Below, one piece after another: positions 11,721 through 22,242 of a stretch of 64,000 nt of DNA (positions within the stretch are counted from its first letter, which is position 1; every line of letters begins with the position of its first letter). This stretch comes from Zizania palustris (taxonomy: Eukaryota > Streptophyta > Magnoliopsida > Poales > Poaceae). Location of the stretch: contig JAAALK010000283.1 of NCBI GenBank assembly GCA_019279435.1, forward strand, positions 3,410,001-3,474,000, written 5' to 3'. Both the position numbers and the translations under genes were made by a program. The notes beneath the pieces are model-generated. The model did no database searches and was not told where the DNA came from. It saw only the letters and a list, made by a program, of their open reading frames with translations.

Positions 11721-13195
11721 TCCAACATAAACATGTATGTAGTATGGTTGTTTGTTTTGATTGTTTATTGAATGTTTTATTTACTTTTCCGTATCGAGAA
11801 GACTGCGATGTCGTCAAAGATCCGGAGATCTATCCCAAGGTTCCACCTTCACCATTCACGGATCAAGGCAAGTCATCGACCACCTCTGTGGAAACAGTTG
11901 ATCATCATTGAGCCCATGATTTTAATAAATTATCGCTATAACACATAGGTTAATATTGCATTAGTCAAAGATCAAGCCTTACACTTATATTTATTAGATC
12001 CCCATCCTTGTGTGCAAACCCAAGCCATGCTTATTGAGCCTTAACTCCTTGTCCCTCTACAAATATTATATTAGCTAGTGCCCAATGTACCGGCACAACT
12101 GCTATAGGATATAAAGAATGAGTCGTAGATTAGATGGATTCTGGTATATGAAATACCCTGTTATTCTTGTCTCTGGACTCTGTTGGAGTTAGGTATGTTA
12201 TAAGTATGGTGGGTTCCGGGTGCAAGCTCGGAAACTGGTTGGTCGCACCCGGGGCACTATAAGGACCGGTCTGCGGGATCTGTTGCAAAGCACTTCCGTA
12301 CCAACCACAAGTCTAATGGGTAAGTCCTAACTGGAAGTGTGGAACACTCCGGCTCTATGCACCATAGTGGAGGGGTACAAGGGGCTAGCCCTCAGGGCGC
12401 TTTGTACCGACGATGGCTCAAGAGGGGGTATTGTGGAAACTCGACATGGCGAGACACGGTACGAAACCTATAAGAGGGTGCTGCTGAGTCGGGGAAGACC
12501 ATATGGAAGGTTTTGGCACGAGTTCCCGTGTGATGGGTCATCTCGTTACACTTCGGTGTAGGTGATGAGTGCGTGCCTTGTGGGTACAGTGGTACATCTC
12601 TGATCAGAGTAAAATCAATCTTTTCGAAAAGCCGAGCCCACGGTCAAGGGCGGGTTGTGTGACTACTCGCAGTTAGTTTACAATGGTTTGAATGAATGAG
12701 CTATTCATGGCATGTAAGGACTGTTGTGCGAGGAGGTAAAACGTACTCCTCGAGTTAGAAGATGATGATGCATTCACATGTTTAATTTTCCGTACTAATA
12801 AAATTGCTCATTAAATGCTTTACAAATATGCTGCTTCCGCTAAACTAGCCACTATCTCCCTTGTTATTATCTTGCATTATATTTGCATTCGGTGGCTTGC
12901 TGAGTACATCTGTACTCACCCCGTTGACTTACACCATCAGAGCCAGTCTACTACGAGGAGGATGAAGGTCTGGAGTAGCGACCCAGTCAAGGCGAGACTG
13001 GAAGGAGGCGTTCATCTAGGACCCTTGATTTTATTAGTTTCTCTTCACTTTCATTCACTTTTGTACTAATGCGGTCTACGAACCGTGAATGATTGCCCGT
13101 ATTGTACGTGGTCGCCTGATGAACGTCTTGTTTTATTGATTTTCTATGGAATTTCAATAAAGTCCTGATTTATTAAATCGGGGCGCGACAGAAGG

Positions 13196-14987
13196 GCACC
13201 GGTGGTGGCTTCCACGACTCCGGCAAGCACGAGAGCTCATCCTTCAACAAGGGCAAGCCGAAGACCAGATTCTTCAAGAAGGCCCTGAAGGATTACCGGC
13301 GAGAGAACAAGAAGCGCGACATGGCCTTCTTCGCCGAGATGGAGAAAAGCTACTCCAAGCGGTCCACGTCTTCTTCCTCTTCATCGAGCTCAAGCGATGA
13401 GGAGATCGCCATCAGGAAGGGGAAGTACAAGGACGATCCAGCGAGCCTCTGCTTCATGGCCTTCGGAGACAAGCCGAAGAGCAGCTCACACCAGCGCCGA
13501 AGATCCCACAAGAGCTTCTGTTAATTGGCTCTTGGGGATAAGGAAGAAAAGAGCTCCTCCGACGACGACAACGAAAAGGTATCATCCTATGAGCGCGAAA
13601 TCATTGATTTACTTGAGAGCAATTGTGAGGAGTTGAAATATCGGGAAAAACTGCTTAGGGGGGCCAAGAAGAGGATAGATGAGTTAGAGAGTGAGCTTGC
13701 CATAGCCAATGGCAGAATTGAGAGTCTATCTTCTTCCCCTTGCTTGGGTGATAGCAGTGGGTGCTCGAAGTGTGAGGTGCTTCTGTGTGACTTGTCGACT
13801 CTGAAGTCCAAGTACAAAGAAAGGGTTGATGAGAGAGACGCTTTGGCCACTAAGTTTGAAAGCGCTCAGCTGGAGCTGAAAGATGCTCAAGCCACTGTCG
13901 TCGCACCCTGTGTTCATTGCCCATCTCATCTAGCTACCTTAGCTGAGCTGAAATCCAAGGGCAATGAGCATTTGGGTGATTTGGAGAGGTTGAGAGCTGA
14001 GCTTGCGCAGACTAGGCTAGAGCTTGAGACACTGTCAGTTCCACCCACTGTCTGTGAGAACTGTCTGTCTCTTAGACTTGAGTTGATTAAGCTAAAAGCC
14101 GAGAAGTCTGTCCAGGTAGATAGCGAGTGTGAGACCTGCTTGTCTCAGGTGGAGGTACTAGCTTCCTTGAGAGAGGAGCTAGCTGATTCTCAGAATGAGA
14201 ATTTTTACCTCCGTTCTATACTGAGTTGGATCAGTGCCAGAGAGCCACAGCTCGGCATGATGATCCAGCAGTTCAAGAGGCAGGATGGGTTTGGGGTAGG
14301 TTACACCTACACCAAGGCTGACTTTGAGAGTGCCATTAGCCGGGCAGTGGAGTGGAGTAAAATGACTCCTGAGCAGAGATATCCCAAGACCCATTCCACT
14401 GAGTCTTCCCAGGCTTGTCAGCCCAAGGATGGAGTGATCAATGAACCACCAAAAGCTCCACCCAAGAAACCTATCTGTGTTCCAAAGCCCAAACACCTCC
14501 ACACTCCTCTAGACTCTCTTCCTGGACCCTCTCAGCCCAAGAAGACAACACCTAACACCACTAAGCCCAAGAACCCCAAGCCTCAACCACATCCCAAGAA
14601 GCCCACCTATCATTGTGAGTACTGTCAGAGAGACGGGCATCTTGTGGAGTTTTGCTTCAGGAGGAAGCGGGTTGAGAGAGCAGAGAGAGCTTATGGTGAT
14701 CAGGAGAGGTTCTACCAGCAGGGTGGTAGACTGCATGTTCCTCGACGTGGGGAGAGGCTGGAGGCCAGGCCGCGTCGTGTAGGTGGTGGTAGAGGAGATG
14801 GCTTTCTTGCCCATGCTCCAGTTGGTGGTGTCCGTTCCGGCAGAGTTCCAGGCCGTGTTGGCTACGGTCCTGGACCTCGTGGCCGCAGGTTTAGGCAGAA
14901 TCGAGGACCACCTTTGAGCAGCGTTTTGGTCCAAATTCTCATGATGATTTCTGCTTTCCGTCTTTTGAGCAGATGGCTCGACACTAG
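13196..14987 (+). pseudogene. Element A gag, C-terminal part
   Basis: Continues gag after the solo LTR: a Ser-rich stretch (STSSSSSSSSSDEE), then a long heptad-rich coiled coil (about 13585-14230, including REKLLRGAKKRIDELESEL), a Pro/Lys-rich segment and the second zinc knuckle CEYCQRDGHLVEFC, ending in an Arg/Gly-rich tail. Defects: TAA at 13522-13524 where element C has TCA, and a one-base loss near 14907 that shifts the tail out of frame. In the restored frame gag would end at TAG 14985-14987. The pol frame differs from the gag frame, so pol expression would need frameshifting or another mechanism. Confidence 0.85.
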
Positions 14988-15046
14988 TTTAGTTCTTTTG
15001 CTAAACCTGGTGCCGGACCATTTGCTCCCACTTACAGCCACTGATT

Positions 15047-18000
15047 GTGCAGGATCGGGGACTGGAGGATGTTTGGATCATGGACTCAGGATGCTCTCGC
15101 CACATGACGGGACATCGCAGATGGTTCTCCAGTCTCACTCCCCCGAGCTCCAAAGAATACATCACATTCGGGAACAGTGGTCAAGGGAAGGTAAGTGGCA
15201 TAGGCTCAATTAGCATTTCAGATCATTTCTCTTTGAAGAATGTTGCTTTGGTTAAGAATTTGAACTTCAATTTGATTTCTTTTTCGCAACTTCTTGAGGA
15301 TGGTTTGGAAGTGCGTTTTAAGAAGGGCAGTTCTTCTGTGCTTGATTCTAGAGGGTCTTTGATTTGCCAGATCTTACCATTCGGTAAAGTTTTTCGAATT
15401 GACTTCTCTAGTTCTTTTGGCCCTTCTCGCTGTTTGATTGCTGGATCTTCTTCTGAGCTCTGGAAGTGGCATAGGAGGTTAGGTCATCTGAGTTTTGATC
15501 TGCTAGTCAGGTTAAACTCTATGGACCTCATCCGAGGATTGCCCAAGCTTAAGATGGAGAAGGATCTAGTTTGTCATCCCTGTCGTCATGGGAAAATGGT
15601 TGCCGCTTCTCACTCACCTGTGACTCAGGTGATGACTTCGTATCCGGGCGAGCTTTTACACTTGGACACTGTTGGTCCAGCTCGGGTACGTTCAGTCGGT
15701 GGGAAGTGGTATGCGCTTGTCATTGTTGACGACTTTTCTCGATTTTCGTGGGTTTTCTTTTTGGAGTCTAAGGATGAAACTTTTCAGTTTGTTCATGACC
15801 TGATTTTGAAGCTGAAGAATGAGAACAATGGTCGGATGCGAGCAATTCGCTCTGACAACGGCTCTGAGTTTAAGAACTCTCAGTTCGTCAGCTTCTGTAG
15901 TGATCAGGGTCTGGACCATCAGTTTTCTTCTCCTTACACTCCCCCACAGAACGGCGTTGTGGAACGAAAGAACCAGATGCTAGTCGAGATGGCCAGGATG
16001 ATGCTTGATGAGCACAGGACTCCTAGGCGTTTTTGGGCTGAAGCCATGAACACGGCTTGCTATCTGGCCAACCGCATTTTTCTTCGAGCTTACTTAGGTA
16101 AGACTTCGTATGAACTGCGTTTTGGCAGACAGCCCAAAGTGAGCCACTTGCGAGCGTTTGGCTGCAAGTGCTTTGTGCTCAAGAAGGGAGGGCATTTGGA
16201 CAAGTTTGAGTCTCGTTGCTGGGACGATGTTTTTCTTGGCTACGCTTTGCATTCTCGAGGCTTCCGTGTTTGGAACCTCGAATCCCAGCTGCTTGTCGAG
16301 ACTTGTGAGGTTTCATTTGATGAGTACTTGCCTTCTTTGACTCCTTCTTTTGAGTCTTCTGGTGATGATGAGCTCAGAGAGTCCATCTTCGAGGAAAATG
16401 AGGATACTCCAGCTGCTGATGAGGGTGGGCCTTCTGCACCCCCTGCAGAGCCCACACGTTCTGAGACTTTGACCGAGGATGAGGGTGGACCTCTGATCAC
16501 TTCTTCCACTACGATCGAGCCCCCTCAGTTGAGTCCAGAGGTGCCAGCTGCTGACTCCGGTGAGGTGACTTCAGATCACCAGGGAACCCGAGCAGTTCAG
16601 CGTGACCATCCCTCAGAGCTCATTATCGGTGATTTGACTGAGAGAACTTTGCGTTCTTCTACCTCTCTTGCTGTGTTTGCTGAATCTGCTTTTGTTGCAT
16701 CTTTTGAGCCTAGAGATGTTTCTCATGCTCTTTCTGATTGAAATTGGATTAATGCTATGCAAGAAGAGCTTGAGAATTTTGTCCGTAATCGGGTTTGGAC
16801 ACTAGTTGAGCCGCCACCAGGATGCAACCCCATAGGCACCAAGTGGGTGTTCAAGAACAAACAAGGTGAAGATGGGGTTGTGGTGCGCAACAAAGCTCGA
16901 CTAGTTGCCCAGGGTTTCTGCCAGAAGGAAGGTATTGATTTTGAAGAAACTTTCGCCCCTATTGCCCGTCTTGAGTCCATTCGCATTCTTTTAGCTTTTG
17001 CCGTTTCGAAGGGTTTTAAGCTTTTTCAAATGGACGTTAAGAGTGCTTTTCTGAACGGGTTCATAGAGGAGGAAGTTTATGTTAGGCAGCCCCCCGGTTT
17101 TGAGAACCTTATGTTTCCTCGACATGTTTTTAAGTTGCAAAAAGCTTTATACGGGTTGAAGCAAGCCCCCAGGGCTTGGTATGACCGGTTGAAGCAATTT
17201 TTGTTGGGGAAGGGCTTTGTGATGGGTTCGGTGGATAAAACTCTTTTCTTGCTCAGAGATGCTTCAGATTTTTTAGTTGCTCAGATTTACGTGGACGATA
17301 TTATTTTTGGCGGTACTACTAATGATCTTGTGTCCATGTTTTCTGAGCAGATGCACAGTGAGTTTGAGATGAGCCTCATGGGTGAGCTCAAGTACTTCTT
17401 AGGGCTCCAGATCAAGCAGACCAAGGACGACACCTTCATCCACCAAGGTAAGTACACTCGCGACATGCTTAAGAAATTTGACTTTGGTGGTGAGCTGAAG
17501 CCGCAGATGACCCCGATGGGCACATCTGGGGGTTTGGACAAGGATGAAAGCGGCATCAAGGTCAATGAGAGAGAGTTTCGAGGGATGATCGGTTCGGTGT
17601 TGTACTTGATGGCGACAAGACCGGACATTCAGTTTGCCGTGGGGCTGTGCGCGCGCTTCTAGTCTTCACCTCGCGCGTCTCATCGGCAGGTTGTCAAGTG
17701 CATTTTCAGGTATCTTACTTATGCGCCTGATCTTGGTCTTTTCTATTCAGCATCATCATCTCTTGATTTATCCGACTTTTCGGATGCCGATTTTGGTGGG
17801 TGCCGGTTGGATCGCAAGTCGACTTCCGGTACTTGCCAGTTTCTTGGTTCTTCTCTTGTCTCTTGGTCTTCTCGAAAGCAATCTGGAGTTGCTCTTTCGA
17901 CCACTGAGGCTGAGTATGTAGCTGCTGCTAGCTGCTGCTCACAGTTAGTTTGGATGATTTCCACCTTGCGAGATTTTGGGTTGTTCTTTCCTACCAGGGT

Positions 18001-18238
18001 TCCATTGTTTTGCGACAGCACAAGTGCTATTAGTGTAGGGAAAAACCCTTGTCTCCATTCAAAAACCAAACATATTGATGTGCGCTTTCATTTTCTGCGG
18101 GATCAATATGAGAAAGGTGTCATTGACCTTGTTCATGTTGATACCCATCATCAGTTGGCTGACATTTTCACCAAACCCCTAGATCAGTCTACCTTTGAGC
18201 GTTTGCGAGGGGATTTGGGTGTTGTGTATCCTTTCTAG
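15047..18238 (+). pseudogene. Element A pol (PR-INT-RT-RNase H)
   Basis: One continuous frame with only two stops: TGA at 16739-16741 and TAG at 17660-17662 (CAG in element C). Domains in order: aspartic protease (MDSGCSRHMTG, catalytic Asp in DSG, about 15080); GAG-pre-integrase HHCC zinc finger (WHRRLGHLS to CHPCRHGK, 15467-15590); integrase core with DDE residues in HLDTVGP, SDNGSEF and VVERKN (15660-15975); reverse transcriptase (from TKWVFKNKQGEDG) with catalytic YVDD at about 17290; RNase H (RKSTSGTCQFLG to ADIFTKPLD). The order PR-INT-RT-RH defines Ty1-copia. It would supply all enzymes for reverse transcription and integration in virus-like particles, but the stops make this copy defective. 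Confidence 0.92.
15191..17350 (+). other. Candidate retrotransposon intron (GT-AG, 2160 bp)
   Basis: The segment starts AAG|GTAAGT at 15190/15191, a perfect plant donor. It ends GTTTTCTGAGCAG|ATG at 17350/17351. TACTAAT at 17317-17323 places a branch-point adenine 28 nt before the acceptor. It covers the end of protease, all of integrase and most of the reverse transcriptase including YVDD. Its length is 720 codons, so splicing joins protease to the RT tail and RNase H in frame. Exactly this segment is absent from element C (junction 58996/58997). Splicing of copia-type genomic RNA to a gag-enriched message is known for Drosophila copia and Arabidopsis EVD; its use here is inferred. Confidence 0.72.
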
Positions 18239-19561
18239 GATATTTTGCGTCAGTTTTCTTTCCTCTTTACTCTTTTCTTGAGTCCTTTTGTGTGTGTTCA
18301 TAACTTGCATATACACATATCACACTTTAGAGCTGCTTCTGTTATATGATTGAACTGCTTTACTTAATCTAGCTGGTACATGCTTTTTGAATACTTGTCT
18401 TTAATCATGTCTTGATTCAGTTCACTTGATATGTCTGATATCCGTCATATGCATGGCTCTTATGCTTTAAAATTGAAAAATGATCACCATTGCTTCTAGT
18501 AACTAGCATGCGTAGGCTGAATGTTCTTGCTATCTGATACATACCTTGTAGCTCGCTCCTTACTTAGATGCAAATACGCAACTTGGACATCTTTATGCTT
18601 TTGAACATGGAAAATGTGCTATAAAATAATGAAAAATCAGAAAAATGAAAATTCCATGCCTTTCTATGCTTAAAATTGAAAAGATCCAGGTGGGTTTGTC
18701 TTGTCGCATTGCACTGTTCTGGACTGCGTACCATAGCACTTTGGTATGAACTAGGACATTGTAGTGTATGCCAAGACCAATGTCTTAAGCTTCTGATGGT
18801 CCAGTTCTGGCCTAGGCTTGACTTGGTCGGTCAGCATAAGGTTTGACATGCAAATAACCCCTAGCAAAAATGAAAAAGGAAAAAGAAAAAGCCTGAAAAA
18901 TGAAATGATAACAAGTTTGCTGAAGCACTTTGTTTTGGATAATGCTTATCTTGGTAGATATCAGATATCTTTTGCATTTCATGCTTTACCTTGCTTGTTT
19001 ACTGGAAAATGTGGTGATGCTTTTGTTTGCAAAAACTGAAAAATGCGTGCTAATGACTTTCTTTAGATATCATCTGTTGCACTGATCATGCCATGTGTCT
19101 TCGACAATATGTCTTTTGCTCTACTTGTTAGATGTTGTAATTGCAGTCAATCATATCTAAGAAGCATGCTTTCTACACTTCACATGCACTCCAGTTGATT
19201 TCACTACATATTTTGAGGGGGAGATGCATTTCAGGGAGAGTCTGTGTCTCTTTTAAGTGCTTGATAAGTTCACTTGTCAACAAGGGGGAGAAAATTTGGG
19301 ATCAGAGTTTAAGGGGGAGTTCTTACTCTGTTGATATCCTTGTTGTTCTGAAATCGCACTCATTTTGAGCTTTTACGTTTTGGTTAACCATAATGACCAC
19401 TTCTTGCTTTTGTTCGGTTTTTTTGGTCATTAGGGTTAAACTTTTACTTTTTCTTCTTCTTTGTTTTTCTTGTGCCTTGTTTTTGTGTTTCCACATGTGT
19501 TCGCAGGTTCTGAAGAGCTAAAGAAGAGGAGTGTTGACAATGCACTCATCAAAGGGGAGAT
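18239..19561 (+). other. Element A 3' untranslated region and polypurine tract
   Basis: AT-rich, non-coding, and collinear with 59885-61213 of element C. The last bases before the LTR, AAAGGGGAGAT (19551-19561), form the polypurine tract that primes plus-strand DNA. No envelope-like ORF or transmembrane segment is seen, unlike SIRE1 of soybean. Confidence 0.85.
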
Positions 19562-21036
19562 TGAGGAGCCATGCTGAATAGCGTGGGTCTCATGGCTCGA
19601 GATGTGATGAGTAATTGTCAACGATAGTCAAAGAGGACAGATAAAGAGAGGAGATCTGCTGTTTCATGGGCCGCGTGTGACTCAAGTACACGGGCAGCGA
19701 GCGACTGTCGGGCAGAGGAGGCTGCGAAGTTGGGTCATCTCTTTGTTTACTGCATTTGTCTCTCTCCTGCTGTGTGCGCTGCCAGGCTGATAGCTGCAGT
19801 TCATTTATTTTTGTTCTCTGCTCTTGGATGTTTCTATTCCTTCTGCTTCGTGCATCTTCTCATTTAATGGGTCTGCAGTAATCAATTTGTTTGGAGTGAT
19901 TTTATTCCTGGTTCTTGATTGCTTCGGTTTGCTTCTGTTCTTCACGAGAAGAGTACTAGTTCTTGCTGTTTGCAAGTAGTACTACTACACTGTAGCAACA
20001 GTACACTAGTACCAGCTTTTGCTTTTTCTGCGTAGCCTTTTTGATCGAAGTAGACTAGGCTGAGTACCTTTTCTGACTGTTTTCTAGCGAAGCCGCCCTC
20101 TCTGTTCGAAGCCCCTCGGCTCCGTGAGGCAGGCTTCGATCTGATATACTCGAAGGCTTCGTTTGAACTTCGAACTTCGTTTTGTGTCATGAGTTGCTAG
20201 CTTCGAAGTTCTTTTTGAACTGTCAGCATCTCATACTTCGAACGTCTGTGCGAAGGTACTCCGTCTCGAGCTCTTCGAAGTCCATACTTCGACAGGTTTT
20301 GAAGTTGGCTTCAAAGCTTGTCTTTCTGTTAGACTTCGCTCAGTGTTTGCATCCGTCCTCTTCGAAGGTTCTTGATGCGTTTTATTCGAAGGTAGAACAT
20401 AGGCTTCACTTTGGTTTCTCTGTCGCGTGTCAGCCTTCGCTTCTCTTTTCAAAGTTTGTTTGTCTGTGCGTTGTGTTCGAAGCAATCTGTTCGAAGAATA
20501 GGCTTCAAAGCACTCGGTTCGAAGCTAGATCCAATACTTCCGTACTTCGCTTCGAAGCATACTTCGCTCCCTGCCACTTCGAACTAGGCTAGACCAAAAC
20601 ACACCTTCGGTTTTTTCACAACAGCCTTCGGCAGGCTTCGCAACTAACCTCCGAAACAGGCTTCGACCAGTGAAGCAGGCTTCGACCACCGAAGCAGACC
20701 TCGACGGGCAAAGCAGGCTTCGCCAAGTTCCGAACAGGAGACAAATCTGAACAGTAACTTCTCATCTCACTTTATATATACTTAGATCATTTCATTGAGA
20801 AGTTTGGCCTGACATGTCTAGTATACTTTGTTTATCTGCCTAGTTGCACTGCTTTGGTAGTTCTCTGTTTAACATCAGTTACTTTTAGGCTAGATACCTT
20901 TAGACTTAGGCTATCTGTTCATTTTCTGCTGCTTAGTCTTTTGAGGTGCGTTGGGTGTTGGGAACAGGCCATATATTCGAAAGAATTTTTTAAGGCGATC
21001 ATTCACCCCCCTCTGGTCGCTACTTTCGGTCCTACA
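19562..21036 (+). repeat. Element A 3' LTR
   Basis: Begins TGAGGAGCCATGCTG right after the polypurine tract and ends TTTCGGTCCTACA. It is 1475 bp long. Its right part matches 7196-8120. It contains many TTCGAAG motifs but not the ordered 15-bp array seen in element C, so A and C belong to different LTR subfamilies that share their coding region. Confidence 0.9.
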
Positions 21037-22242
21037 ACCTCCGACTACCGTATGGCTATCAGAGAATTTGACTGTAGGATAGTCATCTTTAATGTTGTCT
21101 ATCACCCCTCTGTCTATTCGGTTATCATAAAAGTATTCATAGAGTACCCTAGGGTCATATCCCGATAATAGCCCCCGAGCTCTTTTTATCCTATAGATGG
21201 TCTTCATCGAAAAGGCATAATGATCTTCATCTTTAACACACGAAAATTTCTGGGTAAGTGCACCGCTTAGGCGCACCCTTCGGGTGCAGCCCCAAAGTCT
21301 AGAGTTTCTTGAATAAAAAAAGATACAGGATCAGAGATTTTGGCGGAATACAATATATGGGATTTTTCCAAGGCAACATTTGACAAAAAAGTACTCAAGA
21401 GATGTTTGATTGTCTCAATAGTTGGCGTCTGATGGAGACAAGGGATTTAAATCCCATATATTTGGTGTATTGGCATCCAATGAAACCAACTTGAGTAGTG
21501 AGAGAGATAGGCCCCGCAAGTAGTTTTTAGCGAAGAGCTGTCAGTTTGAGTAGTTTGGCACAATGTAGTGCTTGTGGGCCTTCAGACAAACACGTGTTTG
21601 TTGTCATAGACTAGCGTCTGTTAGAATTGACCGTTTTGACGTGACATGCACAACCTCCAAAGACTTCTGTATGTGCATGTCGATTTAAGACGATAGGTGT
21701 CGATTTGTCTTCCACTAGCGATCGCTGGATCTGCAACCATGGTTAGATGAAATCATTTGAAAACATGTAGACCGACTGAATTAATGCCAAAAATTTTCTC
21801 AAGACTCGTCCTAAGAAAATCACGGTGCTTTGGGGGCTCGAACGTACCGTGGTGCATCGGGTTTATAAATAGCTCTCTTGCGGGCACTTAATCCTTTCGC
21901 ACACTTTCTATTTTTGCCTTCACACTTGTGTCGTCTTCTTCCTTCCACTCGACTCCTTACTCACTAGCACCCCCGCAACCATACCCACCATTGTCGTTGC
22001 ATAGTTTTCTGCCGCAAGGCTAGGTGATTCTTCACATTCCGACCACTCATGCCTCAAAGTTCAATTTCCACGGCGGCCATCGATCCTCATGTCAAGGTGG
22101 AACAGTCAGTGGAGTTCATGAGGAACATAGTAAGGTTTGTCACTATGGTTCAAGTTAATAATGAGTGATTGGCAGGGTGATGTCATAGGTTTATGTCTAG
22201 GTATATTGGATATGTGTGTGTGTGTTTGTCCATGTGTGCAGG
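21037..22242 (-). mobile_element. Fragment of a Tat-type Ty3-gypsy element (antisense-gene side)
   Basis: Contains GATAATAGCCCCCGAGCTC and GGTGCAGCCCCAAAG, motifs that resemble the non-coding region beside the antisense gene of grass Tat elements. A TATA box at 21864, a short C/T-rich leader and an ATG at 22049 (MPQSSISTAAIDPHVKVEQS) match the arrangement upstream of the antisense gene at 30182-30284. The short ORF runs 39 codons or may splice at a GTAAGG near 22128. The piece is cut on the left by the end of element A and on the right by the start of element B. The assignment rests on layout rather than on a protein domain. Confidence 0.45.
21864..21871 (+). promoter_or_regulatory. TATA box of a Tat antisense gene
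   Basis: TATAAATA followed after about 180 bp of C/T-rich leader by the first ATG (22049). The same spacing style is seen at 30182 in the better preserved Tat copy. Confidence 0.5.

Larger units (their letters stand above)
9078..13190 (+). mobile_element. Solo LTR, 4.1 kb, in element A gag
   Basis: Boundaries are set by comparison with the uninterrupted gag at 56976-57000. The insertion begins TGTAACAGCCCC and ends GGGCGCGACA, and is flanked by the perfect 5-bp duplication GAAGG (9073-9077 and 13191-13195). There is no repeated terminal segment, primer site or pol gene inside, so it is one LTR left by recombination between two LTRs. A TATA box at 9857 and an AATAAA at about 13155 fit LTR promoter and polyadenylation functions on the plus strand. 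Ends of this kind and multi-kilobase LTRs are common in grass Ty3-gypsy elements of the Tekay/Del or Retrosat type, but the lineage is inferred, not shown. The long GC-rich open frames at 9350-10480 look like chance. Confidence 0.88.
7196..21036 (+). mobile_element. Ty1-copia element A (SIRE/Maximus type), interrupted
   Basis: Order on the plus strand: partial 5' LTR, Met-tRNA primer site, gag with two zinc knuckles and a long coiled coil, protease, integrase, reverse transcriptase, RNase H, a 1.3-kb 3' region, polypurine tract and 3' LTR. The large coiled-coil gag and long region after RNase H are typical of the SIRE/Maximus lineage. No envelope-like ORF is visible in the 3' region. Two later insertions break it: the CACTA element in the 5' LTR and a 4.1-kb solo LTR in gag. 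By eye the 5' and 3' LTR parts differ at roughly 20 of about 915 positions. Confidence 0.92.

Noticed and set aside
18239..19561. Envelope-like gene after RNase H, as in SIRE1
   Set aside because: Only short frames are present, not shared in frame between elements A and C.
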